Assembly (NCBI GenBank): GCA_905250125.1
Contig: CAJNOL010000922.1
Span: forward strand, 29,763-93,762
Reading direction: 5' to 3'
From: Rotaria sordida
Taxonomy: Eukaryota; Rotifera; Eurotatoria; Philodinida; Philodinidae
Length of the DNA: 64,000 nucleotides
Positions 48,601 to 61,037 of the stretch are shown here, piece by piece (positions within the stretch are counted from its first letter, which is position 1; every line of letters starts with the position of its first letter). The notes under the pieces were generated by a model that did no database searches, was not told the DNA's origin, and was given only the letters and a program-made list of their open reading frames with translations. The position numbers and the translations under genes are program-made.

Positions 48601-51600
48601 GACTGATGAAAAATGATAAAACTTTCAAAGTAGATAGATCTTGATAAGTAGAGCAAAACTTGTCATAGACTCAAAATTCCCTGATGCTTCTTTTAGGAAG
48701 ATATACGAGTGGTAAAGACCGAAACGTTTCTTTCCGCAAAATTCTATATATCACTTTTTGGAGTTGCAATTTGTTTTGATGGCAACTAGGATCAAATGTG
48801 GGTGCGTATTTTTGTTTTTCTTTCAAAAAAAATATTGTTGTTAGAGTTCAGAAGAAGCAAACTAGTGGTAGCACCGTCAAAAAACGTGTTTTTTTCAAGG
48901 GTATCAATTTTTTAAAGGCTGCCGAATTTCGTAGGAACAACTTTTTGAAGAAAAGAAAAAACCACACATCCTCATTTGACCAAAGTACTCATGAAAAAAT
49001 TTGAACCTTTCAACGTTTAAAGACAATTTTTGGATCTCAAAATGTACTCAGTAGATAGACATCACTTCAGACTATACAATGATGAAAAAAAACCAAAAAT
49101 TTTGTGTCACGAAAAGGAAGGGGAGGGTACCCTTAAGGATATCTCTTACCCTCATATGTACATGGCTGAATGTCAATATTAAACCGGTATTTTGTATAGA
49201 TAATGTCATACACAATTGACAGATTAACAAAACTCGAATTCGATAAGTCTTCTAGTGTGAACATAGCATTGTTCAAATCATAGAACGTATAGCATCGATC
49301 TTTGGCATCGGTTGTATTCAGACAGTACAAAATATTGCGTACACATTGCACATTAGTATTGTGCTGTATTAAAATTGTGCAATTGTCAGGTGTGCCAAGT
49401 GTTGTTACCATCGGTTCTTTGATTAATGATACGTCTGAAAAGAAAATAGTGACATTCTAATAAATCATGAATATAGAAATAATAAATCTATTGTAATTGT
49501 GCACTTTTTAAAATCTCACGAGGGAACATTTCCAAGTGGATGATCATTTTTGCCTAAGACTACTGTCATTCAATTGGTCATGGTGAGTAGGAAAGAAGTC
49601 TGATTTGGTTTGGTTTTTCGATCTGCACTTGTCAAGTTACGGACGTTGTACTCAATATTTGCCGATGAGCGTAGCATCGGTAAAACTCTCGATGATCGGA
49701 TTTCTGGCTAAAATGTTATCCACAGATAGGTCTCATAGTCACTGGAAATATTTCAAAGTATGAGTTAGAACAAACATATCCTTGATAAGATATTTACATT
49801 TTAAAGAAATGCTTTTCTTGAATTGTACTTCCAAAGAAAGATGTTTCTGTGAGAAGTTGATATCTCTATATAGATATGTTTGCTCTAGCTCAAAATTTAA
49901 GCTGTTTCTAATAACTATAAGATCTATGTATGGACAACACTTTAGATCAAAATTCGATGATCTCGGTTTCAAGCGATTCTGTACTAATAGAGTAAAATTT
50001 GAGTAAAACCCCATAACTCAACAAGCAACGATCGGAAAATCAAACCAAAACAGATTCTTTTTGCTACTCATCATGATCAATCGAATGGCAACAGTGTCAA
50101 GCGAAAATCGATTGAATAGTTGAGAATGTTCTTTCACCAATAATTTTCGATGAGATTAAAAACATTGTGCCCGATAACTTTCCCGATGTTAGAAAGTTAC
50201 TAAAATTTTTCTATAGGATAGGAATTATCGAAAATGTTTTCTTGTTCGAAGAAAAAAAGCTTTGTGTTTTACCTTTGCAATATTCAACAATGTAAATTAA
50301 AGTACTGCCGACCTTTTCCGCATGTGGAAATTATACACATGATATCATTATCATGAATATAGCTTTTTTGATTATCACTTTGATGAGTATCGAGAAATTT
50401 TATAAGATAAATACACATGTGGAGATATATCTCTTTAGTTGAAGTACGGACTTGTTTTCTTTTGGTTCAATTCTAATTGTTAGAAAAGTTATGTCCGTGC
50501 ATTTATTAAATAGTTACTTCTCTCCATCCTAACCCACACTCACACTCATGTAAGCAAGTGGCATGGTGACTAATTGTCCGTGAGCAACTGCTCTAAGCCT
50601 AGAAAAACAATATTAAGTATAACCTTGAATAGATTTAACTTTCGAAAACTGACAGCTGTACAATAATCTAGATCTGTCTAAAAAATATTGTTGCTATGAT
50701 TTAGAAAACAAGTTTTCGGTTTATAATTTATATATTCAGACTGACTTTAAGATTATTTGTTTCTTAAAAAATGTAATATAAATGTCTATGATATTGAATT
50801 AAAGTTTTTCTAATGATAGAGAGATGTACATGAATTATGTCTTCTAGGTGAAAAGAACATTCTTTTTTTCGAAACACGCTGCCAAAAAATGGACTACGCT
50901 CAAGTTGATAAAATAATAATATGACGATTTAATTGATTAAGATAACAACTTCTGCAAAGTTGATTGAAAAGATTCAAATATTTTCAAAAATAAATCTTAC
51001 TTAAAGATACATTATAGTTTTTAAATGTGCTATAATTATTGTAGTGAAAGAAATATTCTATCATGATTGGAATATTCATATAATTATTTGTTACAGTTAT
51101 ATTACTGTTATTGATTTGAACAGAGGTACTATTTAGTGGACCATTCGATACAAAGAACAATTCTAATGAATTTATCGTTCGATAAACATTCGAATTAAAT
51201 GGTTCTATGGAATCGTTGATATGAAGATAAGCTCTACATGAACCTGAGTCATCGATTAGATTGAATTTGGCCGAAGACAGGTTGACTTCTATAAATACAA
51301 AAAAATCATATACAAAAATGTAAACAGATTTGTACAATTGATTACCATGAACTGTCATGTTTAATGAATAATTGCCTGAATCTGCATTAGCTTCGTAGAT
51401 GCCACTATGAACGCGATTAACATGACCCAAATATAAGGAGGAGTCTGTAGCTCCAGGATCCGCGGTTATGTTAGTAAATAACGATTTATTTGGATAGTTA
51501 TATTCTGGTGTGTCCGGCCCAAATTCAGCAATAATGCTTTTATTGAAAAACCATTTCAAGACAAAAGTATTTTTTCCTATGATTTTTACTTGATCGTATA

Positions 51601-51739
51601 TCCACACTGGAACGTCAGTATTTTTCTCACTTTCTGTGATTTCAATATCACGAACTTGTCTTAGAATTGCTTGTGAACCATGAAAAATAATAAGCACTAC
51701 GAAATAAATCCACCTATTCATCATTGAGTATAGAAACAC
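45604..51739 (-). CDS. Ig-like single-pass cell-surface receptor (537 aa)
   Basis: Exons in transcription order: 51739-51346, 51288-51001, 49434-49150, 48460-48368, 46466-46437, 46375-46259, 46162-46124, 46032-45679 and 45617-45604; all junctions are phase 1, as in Ig-superfamily genes, and the sum is 1614 nt. A signal peptide (WIYFVVLIIFHGSQA) is followed by a V-like domain with LYLGHVNRVHSGIYEANA, an Ig F-strand in which the usual Cys is Ala. Two further N-glycosylated extracellular modules follow; the second has several Cys. Exons 4-5 encode a Ser/Thr-rich stalk. The membrane segment is IALIVISSILGVLLLGGMIG with a basic stop. The cytoplasmic tail is Ser/Gln-rich and contains SNYEQI and ISYSSI, both matching the ITIM consensus. 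Ligand and family are unknown; an adhesion or immune-type receptor is inferred. Confidence 0.72.
46918..49010. repeat. Inverted repeat pair flanking receptor exon 4
   Basis: Arm 46918-47355 in intron 4 is an inverted, diverged copy of 48567-49010 in intron 3. Matching landmarks are TGAGTACTATGATCAAAT, GATCCTAGTTG, AGAAGCATC, TTTTGAGTCTGTGACA and AGATCTATCT. Exon 4 (48368-48460) lies between the arms. The pair may be the ends of one 2.1-kb transposon or two separate copies. Confidence 0.8.
49560..50108. repeat. Foldback repeat in receptor intron 2
   Basis: Nearly the whole 549-bp block is symmetric about 49835. Pairs: TTGGTCATGGTGAGTAG with the inverted copy near 50060-50085; GATTTGGTTTGGTTTTTCGATC with 50030-50052; GAACAAACATATC with 49870-49895. 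There is no intact gene. Confidence 0.85.
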
Positions 51740-52120
51740 GTATCAATTTAAATGAAAGACTATAGATAACAACGATATGGCATGAATCATTTGAATCAGT
51801 TAGTAAATATAACATTAATCACATCAAAAATATATTAACATTGTGAATCAATCGATATTATTGCATGTATGACAACTCAAGTATACTAATATTCAAGATA
51901 AAGATTGAATTTCAAGAAAAGTCGTAAAAGACTGTCGACGTTACCCACGCTTCAAAATAGTGAACAAAACTGCATTAAATCATTGAAATAAATACAGCAT
52001 AATGTTTTACTCTGGTTGTTCTCTTGTCAACTCACTCAACAGATAAGGAACGCAAACATTTGCTATAGAAATGAAAGTCTTGGGGATATATCATGTTTTT
52101 AAATATGCTTAACAAATAAA
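51740..52120. other. 5' flank of the first receptor gene
   Basis: About 380 bp of AT-rich sequence between the receptor start codon and the mariner-like element; no gene is visible and it presumably includes the receptor promoter. Confidence 0.4.
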
Positions 52121-52931
52121 GGATATATATCGATGGGATGTCGCTGGATCGATTCAGTGACTACGTTTAAATCCATTAAAACTTTCTGGTTTTGTAGAGC
52201 TTTTTGTGCTGATTATTTTGGTAATCATTTTTTATATGTGGATTTTATTTTCAAAGAGATACGAACCAAATACTCTAGATGCATTTTAAGTCTTTTCGCA
52301 GTAAATGAAAGTCGCATTTGCGTCGAAACACCGATGATAGTTCTTGATTACCCGCTTGCATCATAAAACCAACTACAGATTCAGATTCCTTAGTGTTTGA
52401 AAATTTTTTATACGGCCTACTGGTTCACTATGAAATGCACTGGAGACGAAAATTACACAAAAAAGTCAATCAAAAAGTTGGAATTAATCAGAATGGTGAT
52501 ATCACTAGCTCGGTAGAGCAAAATTTGCTCAACAAGATGCACTAATTAGTTTTTCTCCCAACTTTAATGTCGAAGGGAATAATTGCTGAAAACATTTATA
52601 CACGCTCAGCAACAAGTCTTTTTATGGTATCATACTTTGCAACAAACTTATTACTGAGTATAGATATGACATGAGAGTTTTATTAAGGTGTGATTTGTAC
52701 ATCAAGATGAAATAAAATTTTCATGTGATATCTCTACTGAGTAATAAACTTAATGCAAAGTGTGAGAGTATAAAAAGACAGAGAGGAGAAAGATTTTTGC
52801 CCAGGAATGTATACCGAACGAACCAAAAGTCTTGGGACATTTCAGAAAAATCAATGTATTTCAAGAGAAAATAAATAAATTAGATAATAATAATATAATG
52901 ATTCAAAAGCTACAATAGAGTACTAGTAGAA

Positions 52932-54660
52932 TCAACTATGTTCATCTATAATTAGTTCACCATCGTGTTCTTCCACTGAACGTACTTGTCGAAGGAAAAC
53001 ATCGATTACGTCCTGTACATAATTAATACCAACTTTCTTGATTGCTTTTTTGACTTCTCGACGTAAATCATTGACTGCTTTGACTTTGTGATATTCGATG
53101 TGACTTGAAATGTTAGCCAAGATTGAATAACCTAATGGATTAAGCTCTAGAGAATTTGGTGACCATTTGAGTTTCGAGATGAAGAATTTGAAGCAATGTT
53201 GGCACCATTTTTGAACCATTTGATCAGTATGAAAGCTAGTCCTATTCTGTTGGAAACTTCAATTTTTGTGTCAAAATAGCCGATCATCCTCATTTTTATA
53301 GAATAGTAACAATTAAGTATAATAGCTTTCGCCATTTAGGCGTTCGTCGTTTTGAAAAAAGTATGGACGTGTAAGTCCATACTATGTTACACCCAATACA
53401 ATCATGATACTCATTGGCTATTTTTCCATTTTATGTAGTCCACCGTATTCATTAGCATCAGATCGATTATCAGCTTACATAACGTCATTTTTTGAATTGA
53501 AAGAGCCATTTTTGTTAAACGTAGATAAATTTAACACCATATTCGAGTTTTTTGCGTCCCGATTCGCTTTTCGACTTGGGTTGGCTCTCTACTTGGTTGG
53601 GTTATATGCAGAATTAAATTCTGCATCGAATGGTGCCGTTTTTAACCGGAGTCATCGAGCAAAAAATTCATTTTTACCCAAAATACCGACTTTTTGGAGA
53701 CTTCCAAAAGTATTTTGCGTCCGAATTCGCTCTCGCACTTGGGTTGGCTCTACAAATGGTTGGGTTGAGTTCAGAATTCAATTCTGCATCGAATGATACT
53801 AATTTCGACTAGGGTTGTCGGACAAAAAAAATAGATGACGGTAACAATGCCAGATCAAAATTTCTAGTCCTCGTTCACCCTCACCTGTCAATTTTGCCTG
53901 ATAACCCTAGTCGAAATTAGTATCATTCGACGCAGAATTGAATTCTGAACTCAACCCAACGATTTGTAGAGCCAATCTAAGTGCGAGAGCGAATTCGGAC
54001 GCAAAATACTTTTGGAAAAGTCCTCAAAAAAGCCGGTATTTTGGGTAAAAATGAATTTTTTTCTCGATGACTCCGGTTAAAAACGGCACCATTCGATGCA
54101 GAATTTAATTCTGCATATAACCCAACCAAGCAGAGAGTCAACCCAAGTCGAAAAGCGAATCGGGACGCAAAAAACTCGAATATAGTGCTAACTTTACCTA
54201 CGTTTTTGATAAATATTTTTTCATCGTTAAACATCATTTTTTTAATTTATTACGACTGATGTTCTTCCTAATCCATTGGCAACATGATTTTCTCATTGGT
54301 TTTTGATCTTCTTTTAACTTTTGAACATTAATTTCTGCAATAACATTTTTTATTTAAATCAATATTGAGTATTCGCTTGATGATCTGAGCACTACTTTTT
54401 TAAGTCTTTCACCATTGTTCGTAAACTTTTTTGAGGTATGTTAGAATCGAGCCTTTTTCTCACCGAATAGATGATTTTTTTGTAGAGTCAGTTCTTGGTC
54501 TTCCGGATTTGGGCTTAACATCGACTTAAACAGATTGTTTATACCGACATAGCTAACAATCAATTTACTTCGATGAACCTTGTTTGGCAATAATTTAGCA
54601 ATTTCTGAAGCCTTTTTCCCATCCTTTGTAGTGGGACAAAGCCATATCTCGTAGATCGTG
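52932..54660 (-). pseudogene. Broken Tc1/mariner transposase
   Basis: Read on the minus strand, the N-terminal part lies near 54660-54470 and contains a helix-turn-helix-like stretch (KASEIAKLLP, then VHRS) and KSGRPRT, a typical mariner linker. The C-terminal part lies at 53335-52932 and contains KWSPNSLELNPLGYSI, the conserved W-PNS-DLNPLDY-IW block around the last catalytic residue, and ends VEEHDGELI. Stops and frame changes separate the pieces, and 53480-54240 is foreign sequence. It is a relic and cannot be active. Confidence 0.75.
53480..54240. mobile_element. Near-perfect foldback inserted in the mariner element
   Basis: Arms of about 335 bp (53480-53815 and 53905-54240) around an 85-bp loop. 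They are much better conserved than the other foldbacks here: TTCGAGTTTTTTGCGTCCCG, GCGAATCGGGACGCAAAAAA and CATCGAATGGTGCCGTTTTTAA recur inverted with few changes. Because of the symmetry, the same short frame (FASRFAFRLGL, AELNSASNGAVFNRSHR) appears on both strands; it is not a gene. Confidence 0.88.
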
Positions 54661-55566
54661 ACTTTTCATCATCTTAAAATCAACGACAAAAGAAGTGAAA
54701 AAAATATCACTCTATCAGAGTGATAGAGGACATGAGCCTGTACTTAAACTATATAAAATAAAACAGTTATCTCAATAAACGAATAGCAAATAAAGACTTT
54801 TCAAAATATTGTACAACTTTTGGCACATCTGGTATAAGTGTTTATTATCCTCAAGTAAATATATATTTAACTTCTTTTTTATAGTATTTGGGAAGAATAG
54901 TGATTTCTTTTTCTTTAGCAATTATGTTCTCTTTCGATTGGTTATCATTAAACCGATCTAACGAATCTTTACTATGATTTATTATAGAAATCAAACACTT
55001 TTTTACGATTTTTAGCGTAAGAAGCTAAATATATATTCATCTGAGGGAATAAAAACTTATATATAAATATTTTTAACAATTATTTCCTTCAAAATCAAAC
55101 GTGGGAGAGAAACTAATTAGTGCATCTTGTAGAGCCAGTTTCGCCTTATCGACATAGTAATACTATCATATGGTTAATGCCAACTTTTTCATTGAGTATT
55201 TTTGTATCATTTTCGTCTCCACTGCATTACTTAGTGAACCAGTACACTGTATAAAAAAATTTTCAAATTCTTTAGGAATCTGATACAGACTTTCACGAAG
55301 AATCTGAATCTGTAATTGGTTTTATGATGCGAGTAGATAATGAGGGACTATCATCGATATTTCGATACAAATGTGACTTTCATTTACTGCAAAAAGACTT
55401 AAAATTTATCTATAGTATTGGGTTCGTATCTCTTTGACAATAGAGTCCAAATATAAAAAATTTATTGCCAAAATGATCAGCACAAAGAACTCTACAAATT
55501 CAGAAAGTTTCAATGGATTTGGACGTGGTTACCGAATCGATCTGGTGGCATCCCATGGGTGTATCC

Positions 55567-57131
55567 TAAAAATGCTATACAAGTTCTATATCATCATTAC
55601 TAACGAGTTTAATGGTAACATTAATTTACTATTTTATTGCATTTCACGGCATGGAAGATGTCGTAAACAATTTCATGAAGTTGTTTCTATATAGAAGATA
55701 GTAACTTGTATAATAAAGAATAACAAGAAAAATACAAAAGTTATTAACATTTATAGTACACAGGTATATTCATATATGTATATATCATGAGGAAAGTATT
55801 CAGATGTTTGTTTTACGACTTTGCCGCATTGAATTTCTAATTGCAAACTTTGATAATGAACTACAAGTGCATTACGATGCGTAGTTGTAAACTACATGTT
55901 ATTTGTTGTTCGCTTTTCGTACTCAATATATGTGTCTTAATAATAATCGCTGATACGTCATTTGGCTTAAGGTAAGACGTATCATGCCCGTTTAATTTGA
56001 TAAATCATGATCCAATTGGAAAGAGTCTGATATAAAAAGGGACCCAAATTAGAGATCATCGAATGCGACCGAATTGGAGACTGCTGTCATAAAACTGTTT
56101 ACAACATTTAGATGACATACGTATCATTTAACAGAAATAATTCATTTTGATGACAATCGGTTTCTTTTGATAAATAAGCTTATAAGAATAGATCTGCAAT
56201 AGGGAATCTAAAACTTGATAACATAGAATTCGATAAGAAAAAAGTAGCCTGTTAAATAAAAAGTTTAAAAATGCTGTTTCGATTTAACCTTTTCGAGATG
56301 GGAGTGATGCATGTGAGCATTTTCTGTTCCACAACAGTCCAAACCTATTGATGCGTATTATTTATCATTGATCTAACTAGCATTGCTCTATAATTTGATA
56401 CAAGCAACATACATATGCATTGTACCAGCCTTTGAAAGATCAAAGCGTTGATTAGAAATGAAAATTAATTCACTTTTACTAATTCCGTGTTTCATTATTT
56501 TGCTTTCAAAAAAAATGAATTCCATCCTGAAAGGGTTAACAAAAAAATACAATAAAATAAAATATTCTCCTCAGAACTATGCTTCTCTTCACACTATATA
56601 CAGAAAAAGATGTATATATAAGTCTTAAGATGTCAACTGTGTCCATGATTTTACTGTGAGAGAGTAATGTGTTCGAACATAATACTCGTAGTCAAAAATG
56701 ATATTTATATATTTTTACGTATTATATTGACTTTGTGGTCTGTTACTTTTACGAGCGCTTTTATGTTTTGAAACAGCATTAATATAGTTTAAAAAGAAAA
56801 AGAAACAATAGCATCCGCTTTGCAATATTTCTTTAGAACAAAAAAAGCCATTTCCATTTTTATCTATATCATCGTAAGTATTTTGTCGTTCAATTTAAGA
56901 GCAAATTTGATGTTGTACGTCGTAGATCAATTTTCTTGGCTAATGTTCAAATATAGTCTTATCAAATCGCCAATATTAAAAAAATTTTTCAGAAATATAT
57001 GTAAATATTTAATTGGCTACCGATTCATTTTACGCTTCAGAAAATATAAACAATTTTGAAAGTTATTGAAAAAGGAGAAGAATGAGTGAACCGTAAAATT
57101 ATCATGACAGAATAAAATATAATACAAAAAA
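55567..57131. other. Gene-free AT-rich region 3' of the second receptor gene
   Basis: No supported exon, repeat pair or RNA gene was found by eye in these 1.6 kb. Confidence 0.45.
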
Positions 57132-60100
57132 TTAAATATTTTGCTTTACAGGTCGCCAAACACTGTAGCCACGATCGGTGTCTAACGTGTTTGTATTGTC
57201 ATCATATATAGAATCATATTGTTTACTCGGTGATACTTGTTCTAAGGTATAATTACCTAGAAAAGAAAATATTATGCATTATTAAACATGATATGATCTT
57301 AAAATTATTTTTAAATTCTTTTCATATTATTGGAAGAAATGTTCTAAATCTTTTGATAATATATTCAGAAAAACATAATTTTCATTTCAATACAAGAATT
57401 ACAAGCTCATTTTCATTTTATTAGTTGTTTTGGTATCAACTAGCAAGACTAAACATGATCGAAGGTTTCCACTTTAACAAATCATTAAATGTGAATCTTT
57501 AATTTGGACAATTTGGTAGAATTATTCTGAGATACACTTATTAGATTTTAGTTTTGTTATATCAGTCCGATAGTTTTGCAAATAGATATTCGACTAGGAA
57601 CTACATATTAATCGCATTATCATTGCTTTCCTCTCATTTTCTAATATAGCACACCCTCATTTAGTTAAAAGTTTCTTGCAAAACAAAAAGTGTTTATTAT
57701 TTGATACCTGGTTTCTTGTTACGTTTCCGTCGTCGACAGTAGAAATATCCAGCAATAAATAATAATATACCAACTACCGGGACGAGAACAGCTGGTAAAA
57801 TGATCGCTAATATTGGCGGACCCTCTAAAACAGTTAGAATGATATCACTTCACAATCAGCTACAATTGGTTTCTCATATTGCATAATGAGAATAAGTTAG
57901 TGAGAAAAAATAGAGCATTAGTTAGAACGAAAACAATGTTATTTTATCAATCTGATCAATTGTATACCTAACAAATTTCATACTGAAAATTTCTAAAGAA
58001 GTATAAGTCATTTCATTAACATCGGAAAAAAGTTTGTTGCTCAATTACAGTAATGATCGGACATATGAATGAAAAAGATAAATAATGCATTGAGGTATAT
58101 AACGTAATTCAATAGTTACAAGTCCGTATTTTTATAGATTCGTCCGAATTCGCAGTTTTCTAACTATCATTTATGTATCTATTACCAAAAAGGTATATGA
58201 TGCAAGTGAATGATTTAGTTCAGGCATTCTTATTGTTGAAACAAAACGGATGACATTTCAATAGTGGAAAAATGACTCGTAAGATGGAATGATCTTTATC
58301 AATTCCAGAAACTGTCGCAATCAATATCGCATGCGAAGTCTATTTAAATTTAAACTATGACATTTTTTAGATCTTATCTTTTTGTTATCGAAAGCAGTAT
58401 CATAGGCAACAATATGATGCGTAACATTTATCAAGCTGTTATAGAAAAATAAGACATTGACACAATCAAAAAGTTCGTCTTTCAATGGTATGAACACAAG
58501 AAAGTTAGTCTCTTCAACGAAAAAAAAAAAGATTTATTCAAGAGCTAATGAACTAGACTTTCCTCTCGATTCGTAAGTACTGTATCATGTAAAAATCAAG
58601 ATATGTATTGTTAATAATTTTCATATTCACATAAGTGAAGTGCTGAAAATAGATGAAAATGGCAATAACAATCGATTATAGGCTCCTTTTGAAAACTAAG
58701 ATTAGTCTGGTAATGGTTTTCCAATAGTTAGTGGGTTTCTATAACTAAATTTTCGAACAACGTTGAAAAATTCAACAGAAAATCAGAGATCAATAAGATT
58801 GAGTATAGCGAAGAACTTATTATCTTACAGACAAAGTTTCATTTTTTGCCTGCTTCTAAAAAGATTATCATAATCTGACATTTTATTTCGACAGTAACAT
58901 TGTTATGCTACATTACACACAGTAGCAACATATCTTTTGATTTGTAATTTATTCGAAGGATCAAACTGCTTACCTGAAGTACTACCTGGAGTTGCTGAGA
59001 AGTTTCCAATATTAGTACTTATTGATGAAGACTCATTTAAGAAGGATGTTGTTGTTGTTGCCAAAATTGTAGGATCTAAAACATTATTTTAAACTCTTTT
59101 ATGTTTATCATATAATTATTCTCCTGAATATATTTTATAAATGAAATATAAATTGACGCTTCGATCAGAACTTTTTTACTATATAGACATAGATAATATC
59201 TACTTTATTTTTTGCAGATATGCATTTTTTTCTATTGTCTTTTTTCTTTTATTGAAGGTAGTACGAGAGAGATTGAATACTTTTAGTAAAAATAAACATT
59301 ATTTGTGTGTATGTGATAGATAAGTTCTGAAAGAGTCAAAATCTGATCAGAACATCAACTTGTATTATTTGAAAAAATATCCAGAAAGAAAATTGTTACC
59401 TTATGAACTTGAAATATCTTTCATGGACGAATCTTAACGATCTTACTGTTCTTTTAAATTTTGTTTAAAGGGATGGTATTAAAGTAAAAATAAAAGAAAG
59501 CAACTGTAAAGTTAATAAGAAAGATTTATTCGAATAAAAAGTCATTGAGCTCACAGTTAGGTGCCTGTTCATGAGTAAAACTAGTTAAAAATAGACTCAT
59601 GTTTAGTATACTCTTGAGAAATATCACTAGTGATCATGAAAAATATGGAAGACCTCTCTGTTGCATCCATGGTCTGCACACTTTGTAACTATCGAACAAC
59701 TTTAATTCTTCTATAGTGGTATATCTCCTAAAAAAGTGTCTGATAGTGAATATCTAATGGTATTGTAATGTCATATTAGATACACAGAGAAAGACATCGT
59801 CAATTGAGTAACAAAAGTTTATCGAAGAACTTAGTCTGACCATTTAATATGTACTAATCAAGAAGAGTTACTAATATAGTTCACGAGAAACAGTCATTTT
59901 CTAATGAGAATCATAAAAAAATTGCGATTCTAAATTTGAATTCATGTGCAACGCAGAAACTCTTCATCAAAATGTCAAACTCTGCTAGACCATACCGTTG
60001 ACTTCTAAACCAATGAGGCTCTTTTTATTGGAAGGAGACATTTGTGAACCACAAATTTCGTGCTACACATATTTCATAAGAACGAATTTTAGAAACACTA

Positions 60101-61037
60101 AAAGCTAAAAACCAAATGCTTCTAAATAAAATTTTTTCAATTTGATAAACTCTTTTTATATGTTACGCTAAACTTTGAAGGCAAGTAATTAAATAATGTG
60201 TTACTTAATTTATATTGCTAGGTTAAGTTCATTCTCTCTTTTGTTAATAATATGAAGGAATTACAGTTGAATTAATTACTGTATCAAAAGAAAACTCAAC
60301 AAAAGCTTTTTCCTATTTTTCAAATTTGTTGTAACAGATTAATATAGTTAAAAATGGTCGTAGATCTTAGTGCGTACCAAAATTTATCAAACTAATAATG
60401 CTTATATGAAATGAAAATTGAAGTGAACATTCTTAATTGAAAGTTATAAAACAATTTCATCATTTCAAAATATTTATAATTTTATTAACTGCATATGTTT
60501 TATTCGTTGTTTATTAAACATCATCGAGTTAAATCATATGAATTTACCTGAAACGTTTATCGAATAAATAACACCAGAAGAAGGTACCATAACTGCCTGG
60601 TTTATCGAATGAAAGCATAGATATTTTTGTGAAGAAGAATTAGCTATTCTTTTGATTATCATCGATTGTCTAGTTAAATTATAGTTCTGTTTACAAGAAT
60701 CTTCAGTGATACTTATATCCGATCTATTCCTGCATTGAGGAGTATTGTTAGTGTTAACAGTTGCAAAAAATTTACTGACGAGGGTATTGCTTTGACATAC
60801 GTCATCATACCAAAACCAGTATATAGTGTCATTATGGTTGCCGTTTTCACATGACGGTAATTCAAACGATGAAAAAAGTTCAACTGAACATTCATATTTA
60901 GTACGAGATCCATTAATATTTGTAAGATTATCAGAACAAATAACGTCTGTTATATTTATGCAATTAGACATTTGTCCCATGACACGTAGAGATAGAAAAA
61001 AGAAACCCATCAACAAAACATATACGTTTAACAGCAT
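57132..61037 (-). CDS. Second Ig-like single-pass surface glycoprotein (277 aa)
   Basis: Exons in transcription order: 61037-60548, 59075-58974, 57824-57708 and 57256-57132; every junction is phase 1 and the sum is 834 nt. Signal peptide LLNVYVLLMGFFFLSLRVMG. The ectodomain has eight Cys and many N-x-S/T sites; MIIKRIANSSSQKYLCFHS resembles the E-F strands of an Ig domain with its Cys. Exon 2 is a Thr/Ser stalk (ILATTTTTSFLNESSSI). Exon 3 is the membrane segment (PILAIILPAVLVPVVGILLF) with a strong basic stop, CRRRKR. The tail holds tyrosines in QYDSIYDDN and RGYSVW. Layout and intron phases match the receptor gene at 45.6-51.7 kb, so the two may be distant paralogues. The family is not recognised. 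Confidence 0.72.

Larger units (their letters stand above)
52121..55566. mobile_element. Decayed Tc1/mariner-type transposon with about 500-bp terminal inverted repeats
   Basis: Ends GGATATATATCGATGGGATG (52121) and, reading inward from 55566, GGATACACCCATGGGATG are inverted copies. Similarity continues for about 500 bp per side (TTTAAGTCTTTTCGCAGTAAA, TACTGGTTCACTA, GATGCACTAATTAGTTT). The interior carries fragments of a minus-strand transposase. A separate foldback is inserted in the middle. The length is about 3.45 kb. Terminal target duplications are not clear by eye. Confidence 0.8.

Noticed and set aside
49739-50014. Opposed 91- and 74-codon frames
   Set aside because: They are the two arms of the intron 2 foldback and show no splice context or family match.
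53360-53381. Short perfect hairpin GTATGGAC..GTCCATAC as a transcription terminator
   Set aside because: Bacterial-type terminators are not expected in animal nuclear DNA; it lies inside transposon debris.
53404-53812. Overlapping frames of 130 and 60 codons with a repeated FASRF/LALxLVGL-like stretch
   Set aside because: They lie in the arms of the foldback and the same peptide reappears on the opposite strand at 53977-54237, so this is repeat symmetry, not a gene.
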